From JABDLO01 sp041749255 (GTDB taxonomy: Bacteria; Bacteroidota; Bacteroidia; Chitinophagales; Saprospiraceae): a stretch of DNA of 64,000 nucleotides. Location of the stretch: assembly GCA_041749255.1 (NCBI GenBank), contig JBGTBR010000067.1, positions 1-64,000 on the forward strand, written 5' to 3'. The translations under genes were made by a program, and so were the position numbers. This document shows positions 1 through 6,994 of the stretch, one piece after another (positions within the stretch are counted from its first letter, which is position 1; each line of letters opens with the position of its first letter). The notes below the pieces were generated by a model. It had not been told where the DNA came from, made no database searches, and saw only the letters and a program-made list of their open reading frames with translations.

Positions 1-160
1 TTCAGACTTTCCGACATTCAGACTTTCCGACCTCATTTTAGCTCGTAGTTCGTAGCTGGTAGCTGGGGGCATTACACTCAACCTCAACCTTCTAACCGTT
101 TACCGTTCACTGCTCACTGTTCCCCGTTTTTTCGATCTGCCAAAGGCGAAATCCTTAACC
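1..160. repeat. Composite intergenic repeat, copy 1
   Basis: It opens with two direct copies of a 16-base unit (1-16, 17-32), then GTAGCTN-like heptamers (about 40-66), a CTCAACCTCAACCTT tract (76-91), and a GTTTACCGTTCACTGCTCACT-type segment followed by TGCCAAAGGCGAAATCCTTAA (139-159). The same blocks in the same order recur at about 22310-22415, and parts recur near 47800-47990 and 48350-48490. No coding frame is supported. It is probably a dispersed Bacteroidota intergenic element; its mechanism of spread is unknown. Confidence 0.7.
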
Positions 161-177
161 TACCGAAGGCACTCCAT

Positions 178-477
178 TTACTTTTTGTATTTCAATGCGT
201 AAACTTTACTTTCACCTATTGCATTGGCCATAACATCAAGACGACTTTTCACTTTCTTGTTTTTTGTGTTGATGGGTTTTCCTTTCACAAGCTCCCGGTA
301 AATCTCATTGTGTTGGTAGTCATAAACACGGATGATACTTCCGGTTTTGTTATTCTCAACAACCCAATAGTGACTTTCTGCCGGGTGTACGGGAGAAGTT
401 TGAGCCTGTATGGCATGACTGATAAACAAACTAACTACCGCTGCCAAAATCATTTTCATACAATCTTTCTTTTTCAT
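178..477 (-). CDS. Small secreted hypothetical protein
   Basis: A 99-residue protein with a clear N-terminal signal peptide (charged MKKKDCMK, hydrophobic stretch about 9-22, cleavage likely after QAQ at about 24-26). The mature part of about 73 residues is basic and rich in Lys, Asn and Tyr, with no cysteine and no motif I recognise. It probably acts in the periplasm or is released. The start may also be Met7 (MKMILAA), which would leave a more usual n-region. It is transcribed away from the lytS/lytTR pair; the 240-bp divergent gap could hold shared control sites, but that is inference. Function unknown. Confidence 0.6.
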   Translation of the reverse strand: MKKKDCMKMILAAVVSLFISHAIQAQTSPVHPAESHYWVVENNKTGSIIRVYDYQHNEIYRELVKGKPINTKNKKVKSRLDVMANAIGESKVYALKYKK

Positions 478-686
478 GATCTATTCATTTTTGATTAAAG
501 AATACTTCAAATCTATTTACTTTATCAAAAGCAACCAGAGATTGTAGCCGGGAGAAAATTGTGAACGTCTATAGAGTTATAATATGTAGCTTAATGGATT
601 GGTCGACGATTAAAATGCTTCATGGACATTACTTTCATATTGGTAGATTAATCGTATTAAAATCCTGATTGATCGAATTTTAGGTG

Positions 687-694
687 TAAATTTG
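687..694 (+). promoter_or_regulatory. Candidate Bacteroidota -7 box before lytS-like gene
   Basis: TAAATTTG fits the phylum's TAnnTTTG -7 consensus and ends 26 bases before the ATG at 721. A TTG lies at 669-671, but only 15 bases upstream, shorter than the usual 19-21, so only the -7 box is convincing. Confidence 0.4.
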
Positions 695-720
695 GTAGAG
701 ATATTCAAAGAATTCCGGTT

Positions 721-1875
721 ATGATTGAAAAATTCTTCCTTTCCGATAAGCCTGCTTATAAATGGTCGAGACATCTCGTGTTTTGGATTATAATTTATAT
801 TGCTTCCATCTTAATATATGGTACCTTAAGAATTTCAAATGATCACTTAACTCAATGGGGATTGTTTTATATGTACAAAAGCACTTTGGTCGAAAGTCTG
901 ATGTTTATGTCACCTCACATTTTCCTGACTTATGCTGTTATATATTTTCTATTTCCTAAATATTTATATACAGGAAAATATGGAAAACTTATCATTGGAG
1001 GTATGATTGTCATCGCTCTTACTACTTTGGTTTCATTATTGATTACACGATATCCGGTCATCTGGTATAAAAATTATATGGGAATTTATACTCAGGATAT
1101 GCAAAGCATTCTGCGGATAGGAATATTAGGACCATTGAGAGGCAGTTTTACTTTTGGAGGATTTGCCATTTCGGTCAAGTTAATAAAGAACTGGTATCTT
1201 AAGAAACAGGAATTACAAGCACTAGCTCATGAGAAGGTTAAAGTAGAGCTTCAGGTTTTGAAAAATCAGCTTCATCCTCATTTCCTTTTCAACACACTCA
1301 ACAATCTTTACGGGATGACCATCAACACCTCACCTAAGGTATCAAAAACCATCCTGGGATTGAGTGATCTTCTCCATTATATGTTACATGATTGTAAAGC
1401 AGATAAAGTTCCACTCCAGCAAGAATTAGAGTTTTGCAACAATTACGTTTCTCTGGAGAAAATAAGAACCGGAAATAAACTGGATCTCCGATTCGACGTA
1501 AAAGGGAATATTGATGATTATCAGATAGCTCCGCTTTTGCTTCTTCCTCTTTTGGAAAATGCATTCAAACATGGGATCAGTGAAAGTATTGATCAAGCCT
1601 GGCTCACAGTGGATATTCAGGTCAAAAACGGTTATCTTCATTGTAAAATGGTCAATGGAATGCATGACCTTAAAGAAAAAGATAAAAATTTACCATCGGG
1701 CATCGGACTTGAAAATTTGAGAAAAAGACTGGAATTATTGTATCCAGGCCAGTACCAGTTAGAATGTTTGGGTGATGGAGAAGTTTTCATTGGTAAACTA
1801 GTCGTGAAACTTGAAGCAATTGATGAGCGTGTTAAACAAAGAGGTATTCAAAAAATACAATCTATACCAGTATGA
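721..1875 (+). CDS. LytS-family sensor histidine kinase
   Basis: A 384-residue inner-membrane kinase. Four hydrophobic segments occupy about residues 18-155, followed by a short coiled linker (160-180) and the His_kinase domain typical of LytS/YehU proteins. The H-box HPHFLFN at 185-191 carries the likely phospho-accepting His; the N-box LLENAFKHG is at 277-285 and the G-box GIGLENL at 327-333. No separate extracellular sensor domain is visible, so the membrane helices probably sense the signal. The next gene overlaps by 4 bases (ATGA), showing translational coupling to its cognate LytTR regulator. The stimulus cannot be told from sequence. Confidence 0.9.
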   Translation: MIEKFFLSDKPAYKWSRHLVFWIIIYIASILIYGTLRISNDHLTQWGLFYMYKSTLVESLMFMSPHIFLTYAVIYFLFPKYLYTGKYGKLIIGGMIVIALTTLVSLLITRYPVIWYKNYMGIYTQDMQSILRIGILGPLRGSFTFGGFAISVKLIKNWYLKKQELQALAHEKVKVELQVLKNQLHPHFLFNTLNNLYGMTINTSPKVSKTILGLSDLLHYMLHDCKADKVPLQQELEFCNNYVSLEKIRTGNKLDLRFDVKGNIDDYQIAPLLLLPLLENAFKHGISESIDQAWLTVDIQVKNGYLHCKMVNGMHDLKEKDKNLPSGIGLENLRKRLELLYPGQYQLECLGDGEVFIGKLVVKLEAIDERVKQRGIQKIQSIPV

Positions 1876-2582
1876 CAGCTATCAGGTGTATGATCATTGA
1901 AGATGAACCCTTTGCTGCTGATGTATTGAAAAATTATATTGACAGAGTGCCATCGCTTGAATTGTGTGGTGTGTGCTCCAATGCTATCGAGGCTTTTCAC
2001 CGGCTCCAAACAACATCGGTAGATCTTCTTTTTTTAGATATTAAAATGCCCCAGCTCAACGGCATCGACTTTTTAAAATCCATAGATAAAAAGCCACTGA
2101 TCATATTTACTACCGCATTCAGAGAATACGCATTTGATGGATTTGAACAAAACGCTGTTGATTTTCTCTTAAAGCCTATATCTTTTGACAGATTTTTAAA
2201 ATCCATTTCCAGGGTTATGAAAATTGAATGGAAAGAGGAAAAATCAAATGAGGATAGCACAAAACAGGATCCCTTCCTCTATATAAGGGTAGATCGTAAA
2301 ATGATTAAATTGCGAATAGGCGATATATACTATATTGAAAGTCTGAAAGACTATGTGAAAATTGTAGTAGAAAACAAAAAATGGGTCACAAAACACACCA
2401 TTACGGCATTGGAAACCATGCTTCCGGATGATCAATTTGTACGAAGTCACCGAAGTTATCTGGTCAATATGGCAAAAGTAGAGGCTTTTACACCTTCACA
2501 TTTGCAAGTGAAAGGAATAGAAATTCCTATTGGTCCTACATACAGACAAAGTTTACAGCAAATTTTCAAATGGAATGCATGA
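1872..2582 (+). CDS. LytTR-family response regulator
   Basis: 236 residues: a CheY-like receiver at 1-120 with acidic pair E10-D11, phospho-acceptor D56 (LFLDIKMP), T80 and K101 (LLKPI), followed by a LytTR DNA-binding domain at about 135-236 containing the usual YIESLKDYVKI and FVRSHRSYLVN motifs. It is encoded directly after, and overlapping, the LytS-type kinase, so the two form a two-component pair. LytTR regulators bind pairs of short direct repeats. The target genes are not shown by the sequence; the divergent small secreted gene at 178-477 is only a positional candidate. Confidence 0.92.
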   Translation: MTAIRCMIIEDEPFAADVLKNYIDRVPSLELCGVCSNAIEAFHRLQTTSVDLLFLDIKMPQLNGIDFLKSIDKKPLIIFTTAFREYAFDGFEQNAVDFLLKPISFDRFLKSISRVMKIEWKEEKSNEDSTKQDPFLYIRVDRKMIKLRIGDIYYIESLKDYVKIVVENKKWVTKHTITALETMLPDDQFVRSHRSYLVNMAKVEAFTPSHLQVKGIEIPIGPTYRQSLQQIFKWNA

Positions 2583-2610
2583 CAATATGCACTTAGATTG
2601 TAGGTTGATT

Positions 2611-2817
2611 TTATGACTTTCGTTCACAACTACTTATGCCAAAAGGAGCATACAAAGGACAAAAACTAACAAGGCTTGTCAATATTAATATGCCTGCCAC
2701 AATCAATAAGATTAAAGCCAAATTACCAGAAATTACATTCGTGAAATATAATATACCTACCAATACTGCTAATGAACCTCTGATTAATCTGTCAAGATTC
2801 CCCATATTCTTCTTCAT
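2611..2817 (-). CDS. DUF2892 (YgaP-like) membrane protein
   Basis: 68 residues with the DUF2892 pattern: an N-terminal MGNLDRLIRG followed by two hydrophobic helices (about 14-28 and 31-47) and the short tail FCPLYAPFGIS. In Escherichia coli this fold is the membrane part of the rhodanese YgaP. Here it lies 87 bp after the methyltransferase gene in the same leftward direction, at the end of a rhodanese/persulfide-dioxygenase gene group, which supports a role in sulfur handling at the inner membrane. It is a stand-alone version without its own rhodanese domain. Confidence 0.8.
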   Translation of the reverse strand: MKKNMGNLDRLIRGSLAVLVGILYFTNVISGNLALILLIVAGILILTSLVSFCPLYAPFGISSCERKS

Positions 2818-2904
2818 GTACTTACAATTTTATGGTTAAGAAATGAATTTACATACTCCAATAGTTTACAAAATGGTGTTATTCTTATAGAATGACCCTC
2901 CAAC

Positions 2905-3510
2905 CTACAAAACTTTAGCCTTTAATACGAACAACAATTCTGTTCCCATTCGCTGGGGAATGCTGTCTTTACTCTCCTCCCATTGAATTATGCTAAAATA
3001 TGGGTCAAAAAGGTTTCTGTATTCCGCTTCACTACCCCCATGAGGTGGTCCATTCTTTTCAAAATCAATTTTAAATAAAAGCCCAGCCAGAATTCCTTCT
3101 TCACTAAGTAAATTATGCATTTTTCTAACATACTCAGGTCTCATAACTGGATCTAAAGCACAAAAAAAAGTTTGCTCAATAATCAGTTGATATTTACCCT
3201 CATGTAAAAAGAAATCCTGGTTCAAAATTTTTACTTCTGGATGATTGCCATATTTCAATTTCAATCTCTCAACGGGTTCGCGGGCGATATCGATCAAAGT
3301 GATATTGGAGAAACCAGATTGAAGCAGATAATCGACTTCATGGGCATTACCACATCCGGGAATTAAGACCTTATGATCCTTGTCATTGTATTGGTCAGCG
3401 ATTCGACAAATAGCAGGAGAAGCATAACCAATATCCCATCCGGTATTGCCCGATTCCCAATTTTCATTCCAGAAGGTATCGTCATACAAATCGTTATCCG
3501 TATTGGGCAT
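2905..3510 (-). CDS. TPMT-like thiol S-methyltransferase
   Basis: A 201-residue class I SAM-dependent methyltransferase of the thiopurine methyltransferase family. The family's GNTGWDIG motif is at about 21-28, the SAM-binding PGCGNAHEVDYL at 51-62, the acidic residue after strand 2 in ITLIDIA (74-80), and EQTFFCALDP at about 111-120. Bacterial TPMT relatives methylate small thiols, sulfide, selenium or tellurium compounds. Its position 5 bp downstream of a rhodanese gene and in line with a persulfide dioxygenase-like gene suggests sulfide or persulfide as substrate; that is inference from context. Cytosolic. Confidence 0.8.
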   Translation of the reverse strand: MPNTDNDLYDDTFWNENWESGNTGWDIGYASPAICRIADQYNDKDHKVLIPGCGNAHEVDYLLQSGFSNITLIDIAREPVERLKLKYGNHPEVKILNQDFFLHEGKYQLIIEQTFFCALDPVMRPEYVRKMHNLLSEEGILAGLLFKIDFEKNGPPHGGSEAEYRNLFDPYFSIIQWEESKDSIPQRMGTELLFVLKAKVL

Positions 3511-3515
3511 GAGTG

Positions 3516-3833
3516 TTAATGTTCTACTAATTTGTTAATGGTTGTCCATTGTTTTCCATTTCTAACGGGATGAATCCCATTCTTATTTAGAAAATCCATG
3601 GCAATACCACTTCTCCTTCCTGTACGGCAAAAGACGACTATCCTTTCTTTATTTTTAAAAAGTCTCAACTGTTCAGAAATGGTATCCAAAGGTATATTTA
3701 CAGAGCCTGATACATGACCTGCATTAAACTCCTCGGGCGTCCTAACGTCTACCAGAAAGGCACCTTCTTTCACCCAGGTTTCAGTTTCTTCGTCTACTTC
3801 AAGGCCAAAAAGGCTGTTTATAAATTTCCACAT
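3516..3833 (-). CDS. Single-domain rhodanese sulfurtransferase
   Basis: 105 residues forming one rhodanese domain: LVDVRTPEEFNAGHVSGSVNIP (27-48) followed by the active-site loop CRTGRRS (69-75) with catalytic Cys69. Such proteins carry sulfane sulfur as a Cys persulfide between partners. It lies between the MBL-rhodanese gene (23 bp upstream) and the methyltransferase gene (5 bp downstream), so the three are almost certainly cotranscribed. No signal peptide; cytosolic. The exact donor and acceptor are not determinable. Confidence 0.9.
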   Translation of the reverse strand: MWKFINSLFGLEVDEETETWVKEGAFLVDVRTPEEFNAGHVSGSVNIPLDTISEQLRLFKNKERIVVFCRTGRRSGIAMDFLNKNGIHPVRNGKQWTTINKLVEH

Positions 3834-3856
3834 TTAGCACAATTTTACTTTTGATT

Positions 3857-5266
3857 TTAACTCAGCACCTTACTCTGGCATACAAAATCAGATATGGGTA
3901 CTTTGGTTTTCTTTATATCGCTAAAACCGCCACCCACTTCCGTAAAGTTACGATAACCACGAGCCTGTAAAATACTGGCAGCGATCATGCTGCGATATCC
4001 CCCAGCACAGTGAATGAAAAAGTGTTCTTTAGGATTTACATCTGCAATCCACTTATTAATAGCGCTTAAGGGGCGGTTATAAGCTTCATCCACATGTTCT
4101 GCTTCGTATTCTGACTCTTTGCGAACATCGATAACCACAATATCCTTAGAATATTTCCGTGAAAATTGAGCGGCTTTTATGCGTTTGACCGAGTCGGTAT
4201 CCTTGCCTGAAGCCTTCCACGTTTCAAATCCTCCATCCAGATAACCCAATACATTGTCGAAGCCTACCCTACTGAGTCTGGTCACGGCCTCCTTTTCAGT
4301 ACCTGGCTCACATACCAGTAAGATGGGTTGATGCACGTCGACAATCATGGCTCCTACCCAGGGAGCAAAATCTCCTTTTAGGCCGATATTTATGGATTGA
4401 GGAACGAATCCGGGAGCAAAATCTCCTGATTTACGCGTATCGAGAATGAGAGCTCCTGACTCTTCGGCAGCCACTTCAAATTCATCTGCGCTTAGTGGTC
4501 TTAAACCCTGACCGAGAACTTTTTCAAAGCTTTCATAACCGTATTTGTTCATCTTGACATTGGCTCCAAAATAACCGGGAGGAGCAGTCAGGCCTTCAGT
4601 AACCGCCTCAATAAAAGCAGCTTTACTGGGTTGGTTCAGGGCGTAATTGATTTCCTTTTGATGACCCAATGTATCCACTGTTTCCTTCATCATATTCTTA
4701 CCACAAGCACTACCAGCACCATGCGCCGGATATACAATTACATCATCGTCCAGGGGCATAATTTTTTCCATCAGGCTATCGTAAAGAAATCCGGCAAGGT
4801 CTTCCTGTGTAATTTCGTTTCCTTTTTGAGCCAGATCTGGCCGGCCTACGTCACCTAAGAACAAGGTATCACCTGTAAAAATCGCATGGTTCTTTCCATT
4901 TTCATCGATAAGGAGAAAAGTAGTACTCTCCAGGGTATGACCCGGAGTATGGAGTACTCTTATTGTAATATCGCCAATTTTAAACTCTTGCTGATCTTTG
5001 GCTATAATAGAATCAAATCCCGTTTGTGCAGTAGGTCCGTATACTATAGGCGCACCGGTAGCTTTGCTCAGATCCAAATGGCCACTTACAAAATCCGCAT
5101 GGAAATGGGTTTCAAAAATATATTTTAATTTCACTCCATCCCGTTCCAATCTTTCCAGATATGGCTGCACTTCACGCAGTGGGTCTATGATTGCAGCCTC
5201 GCCTTTTGAGGTGATGTAGTAGGCACCTTGTGCCAGACAACCGGTATAAATTTGTTCGATATTCAT
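3857..5266 (-). CDS. Persulfide dioxygenase-like MBL with two rhodanese domains
   Basis: 469 residues in three parts. An ETHE1-like metallo-beta-lactamase domain (1-250) has THFHADF (His54, His56, Asp58), PGHT (His110), TGDTLF (Asp133) and YPAHG (His182). Persulfide dioxygenases use one His from the HxHxD motif, the PGHT His and the TGD Asp to bind a single iron. Two rhodanese domains follow: 262-355, with an unusual loop around Cys319 (CEPG), and 375-465, with canonical CAGGYRS at Cys420. The family oxidises protein- or glutathione-bound persulfide to sulfite, and fused rhodaneses pass on sulfane sulfur. First gene of the leftward sulfur operon. Confidence 0.88.
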   Translation of the reverse strand: MNIEQIYTGCLAQGAYYITSKGEAAIIDPLREVQPYLERLERDGVKLKYIFETHFHADFVSGHLDLSKATGAPIVYGPTAQTGFDSIIAKDQQEFKIGDITIRVLHTPGHTLESTTFLLIDENGKNHAIFTGDTLFLGDVGRPDLAQKGNEITQEDLAGFLYDSLMEKIMPLDDDVIVYPAHGAGSACGKNMMKETVDTLGHQKEINYALNQPSKAAFIEAVTEGLTAPPGYFGANVKMNKYGYESFEKVLGQGLRPLSADEFEVAAEESGALILDTRKSGDFAPGFVPQSINIGLKGDFAPWVGAMIVDVHQPILLVCEPGTEKEAVTRLSRVGFDNVLGYLDGGFETWKASGKDTDSVKRIKAAQFSRKYSKDIVVIDVRKESEYEAEHVDEAYNRPLSAINKWIADVNPKEHFFIHCAGGYRSMIAASILQARGYRNFTEVGGGFSDIKKTKVPISDFVCQSKVLS

Positions 5267-5290
5267 AATTCGTATTTTTCAAAATTTTTA

Positions 5291-5335
5291 CAAATATAAA
5301 GCCATTCTCTTGTGGGCTTGGTGATAAAAATCACA
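5291..5335 (-). promoter_or_regulatory. Predicted promoter with CRP/FNR-type operator for sulfur operon
   Basis: On the minus strand TATATTTG (5298 to 5291) matches the -7 consensus, 25 bases before the MBL start codon. Upstream, 5320-5335 reads TGTGA-N6-TCACC on the minus strand, one mismatch from the CRP/FNR-family TGTGA-N6-TCACA site. Its centre falls about 41 bp before the expected start of transcription, the class II activator spacing. No good -33 TTG is present, which suits an activator-dependent promoter. Confidence 0.55.
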
Positions 5336-5710
5336 AATGGAAAACTATTGTCATTGTGCCATCCCCATTATAACCAGAGAATACTATCCTGAATATATAT
5401 TTTACATATAAAAGTAATAAAATGTTTTTACATCCAATATGATATACATGCTGATACACATACTCCTGATTTAAAAACTCGATCAAATTTTTTCCATACA
5501 AAGATATTTACTATTGAATCGTAAAACTCTTTATTGAAAAAAGAGTCGATATATAAATGGAGCACGGCTTTATTTACCAAAATTAATTCACAAGTCATAG
5601 TCCTCCATCTCGCATAATAGTGGTGATGATGGAAAATCGGTATTGAAACAAAGATATTATCGTCAAAGATGAGTCTATTTTGAAATCATCTCAATATATT
5701 TCACCAATGC
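5336..5710. other. AT-rich intergenic stretch
   Basis: No open frame with coding character, no tRNA and no clear repeat was found. The region separates the divergent sulfur-operon promoter from the tRNA cassette and may hold further control sites, but I can point to none. Confidence 0.5.
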
Positions 5711-5712
5711 TA

Positions 5713-5743
5713 TTGGGGATTATAATTAGAAATAATATATTTG
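5713..5743 (+). promoter_or_regulatory. Promoter of tRNA-Gly/tRNA-Leu cassette
   Basis: TTG at 5713-5715, a 20-bp spacer, then TATATTTG at 5736-5743 give a full match to the Bacteroidota vegetative promoter, about 45 bases before the tRNA-Gly. In the duplicated cassette the same box has gained a T (TATATTTTG at 6719-6727), so the second promoter is probably weaker. Confidence 0.65.
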
Positions 5744-5787
5744 CATCGCCAAAGCCAAAAGGTGGTTTTGTAACATTGAAATAATAA

Positions 5788-5863
<76 letters not shown>

Positions 5864-5866
5864 TAG

Positions 5867-5894
5867 AAAGCCCTCTTTCCTGAGGGCTTTTGCT
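5867..5894 (+). terminator. Hairpin with T-tract between tRNA-Gly and tRNA-Leu
   Basis: AAAGCCCTC (5867-5875) pairs perfectly with GAGGGCTTT (5882-5890) around a 6-base loop, followed by a T-rich run. It looks like an intrinsic terminator and begins 4 bases after the tRNA-Gly CCA. Since only about 30 bases remain before tRNA-Leu, it may instead be a partial terminator or a processing signal between two cotranscribed tRNAs. Confidence 0.6.
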
Positions 5895-5922
5895 TTTCAA
5901 TCTCATGATTGTGTGAGAGCAT

Positions 5923-6006
5923 GCCCGGGTGGTGGAATTGGTAGACACGCAGGACTTAAAATCCTGTACTCATTAGAGTGTGCGGGTTCAAGTCCCGCCC
6001 CGGGTA
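5923..6006 (+). tRNA. tRNA-Leu (anticodon TAA)
   Basis: An 84-base tRNA with the long variable arm of tRNA-Leu. Acceptor GCCCGGG (5923-5929) pairs with CCCGGGT (5999-6005), with a G-T wobble at the end pair; the discriminator is A6006. The anticodon stem is CAGGA/TCCTG (5950-5954, 5962-5966) with anticodon TAA at 5957-5959. The T-stem GCGGG/CCCGC is perfect. CCA is not encoded, unlike the tRNA-Gly before it. Confidence 0.97.
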
Positions 6007-6034
6007 CAAATCACCTTAACATTTTTGATTTTTG

Positions 6035-6060
6035 AAAAAAACGTTACGAAAAAATGTAAC
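6035..6060 (-). terminator. Weak hairpin/T-tract at end of IPTL-CTERM gene
   Basis: On the minus strand GTTAC (6060-6056) and GTAAC (6047-6043) can pair around 8 bases and are followed by a run of seven Ts. The stop codon lies inside the hairpin. With only five stem pairs this is a tentative terminator. Confidence 0.35.
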
Positions 6061-6529
6061 CCTTTTGTTTCAATCCAACAATTCCAAGTATCAGTAAGCT
6101 AAGAGAAAGAAATATGATACTCCATTGGCTTAAAGTAGGAATTGGAGGCGCAAAACATGCTCCGGTAAGGTTAGTTATTGTAGTTCCATCACATGGGGGA
6201 AAACTTACCCAATTCGGATCAAAAGTAAAGCAAGGTGGATTAGGACTTGTATTAGCTTCATTATAAAAGAAAGGATCCATATTTTGATATACCCCTGTCA
6301 TAGCATTGATAAGATTGTTTTCCCATCTTCCATTCCTCCATTCAATTATAGAATAAAGCCCACCACCAATATCTGAAAAATAACTGTTTCTTCCATTTCT
6401 AACTTCGTAAAATTCTAAAGTGGCCATTCCTGATCCAGCACAATTTCCACCTTCAGAAGTTATTGTAATAGATTTACTAGATAATTGAGAGCTCAATCCG
6501 ATAAGTAAAAAGATCAACAAATTTTTCAT
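6044..6529 (-). CDS. Secreted IPTL-CTERM sorting-signal protein
   Basis: About 161 residues if started at the Met (codon 6527-6529) that begins a good signal peptide (MKNLLIFLLIGLSSQ); an upstream in-frame Met adds seven residues. The body has Cys pairs and many Asn, Gly and Tyr. The C-terminus is PIPTLSQW followed by a 20-residue hydrophobic helix and a basic KQKG tail, the IPTL-CTERM signal that marks proteins for surface sorting by an exosortase-like enzyme. A second protein with this tail is at 41693-43228. The gene lies between two copies of the tRNA cassette and points opposite to them. Function of the body unknown. Confidence 0.75.
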   Translation of the reverse strand: MKNLLIFLLIGLSSQLSSKSITITSEGGNCAGSGMATLEFYEVRNGRNSYFSDIGGGLYSIIEWRNGRWENNLINAMTGVYQNMDPFFYNEANTSPNPPCFTFDPNWVSFPPCDGTTITNLTGACFAPPIPTLSQWSIIFLSLSLLILGIVGLKQKGYIFS

Positions 6530-6748
6530 ATTTTTCAAATTTGCGAGCAATATAAGGAAAAATTCGATTATTTACATTTTTTGCATAGATATTCAAACAA
6601 TATATCAAAATTTATTTTGAGGTAATGATGAGCATTTAATAAAAAGATTTAATCGTAATAATCAATTTTATTCGATCATACTAATTTCCAGAGTATTGGG
6701 TATTATTATATGAAATAATATATTTTGGTTTTGTAATATTGAAATAAT

Positions 6749-6821
<73 letters not shown>

Positions 6822-6883
6822 CCACAGAAAGCCCTTTTTCCTGAGGGCTTTTGCTTTTCTGTCTCATGATCGTTTGAGAGTAT

Positions 6884-6967
6884 GCCCGGGTGGTGGAATT
6901 GGTAGACACGCAGGACTTAAAATCCTATACTCATTAGAGTGTGCGGGTTCAAGTCCCACCCCGGGTA
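6884..6967 (+). tRNA. tRNA-Leu (TAA), second, weakened copy
   Basis: The same 84-base frame as the copy at 5923-6006 with anticodon TAA kept. Two G-to-A changes create C-A mismatches, one at the base of the anticodon stem (CAGGA/TCCTA) and one in the T-stem (GCGGG/CCCAC). The acceptor stem is intact. It may still function poorly, but with a damaged tRNA-Gly and promoter before it, it is more likely on its way to a pseudogene. Confidence 0.7.
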
Positions 6968-6994
6968 CTTACATACTAAAAAAGGTCTTTTCTC

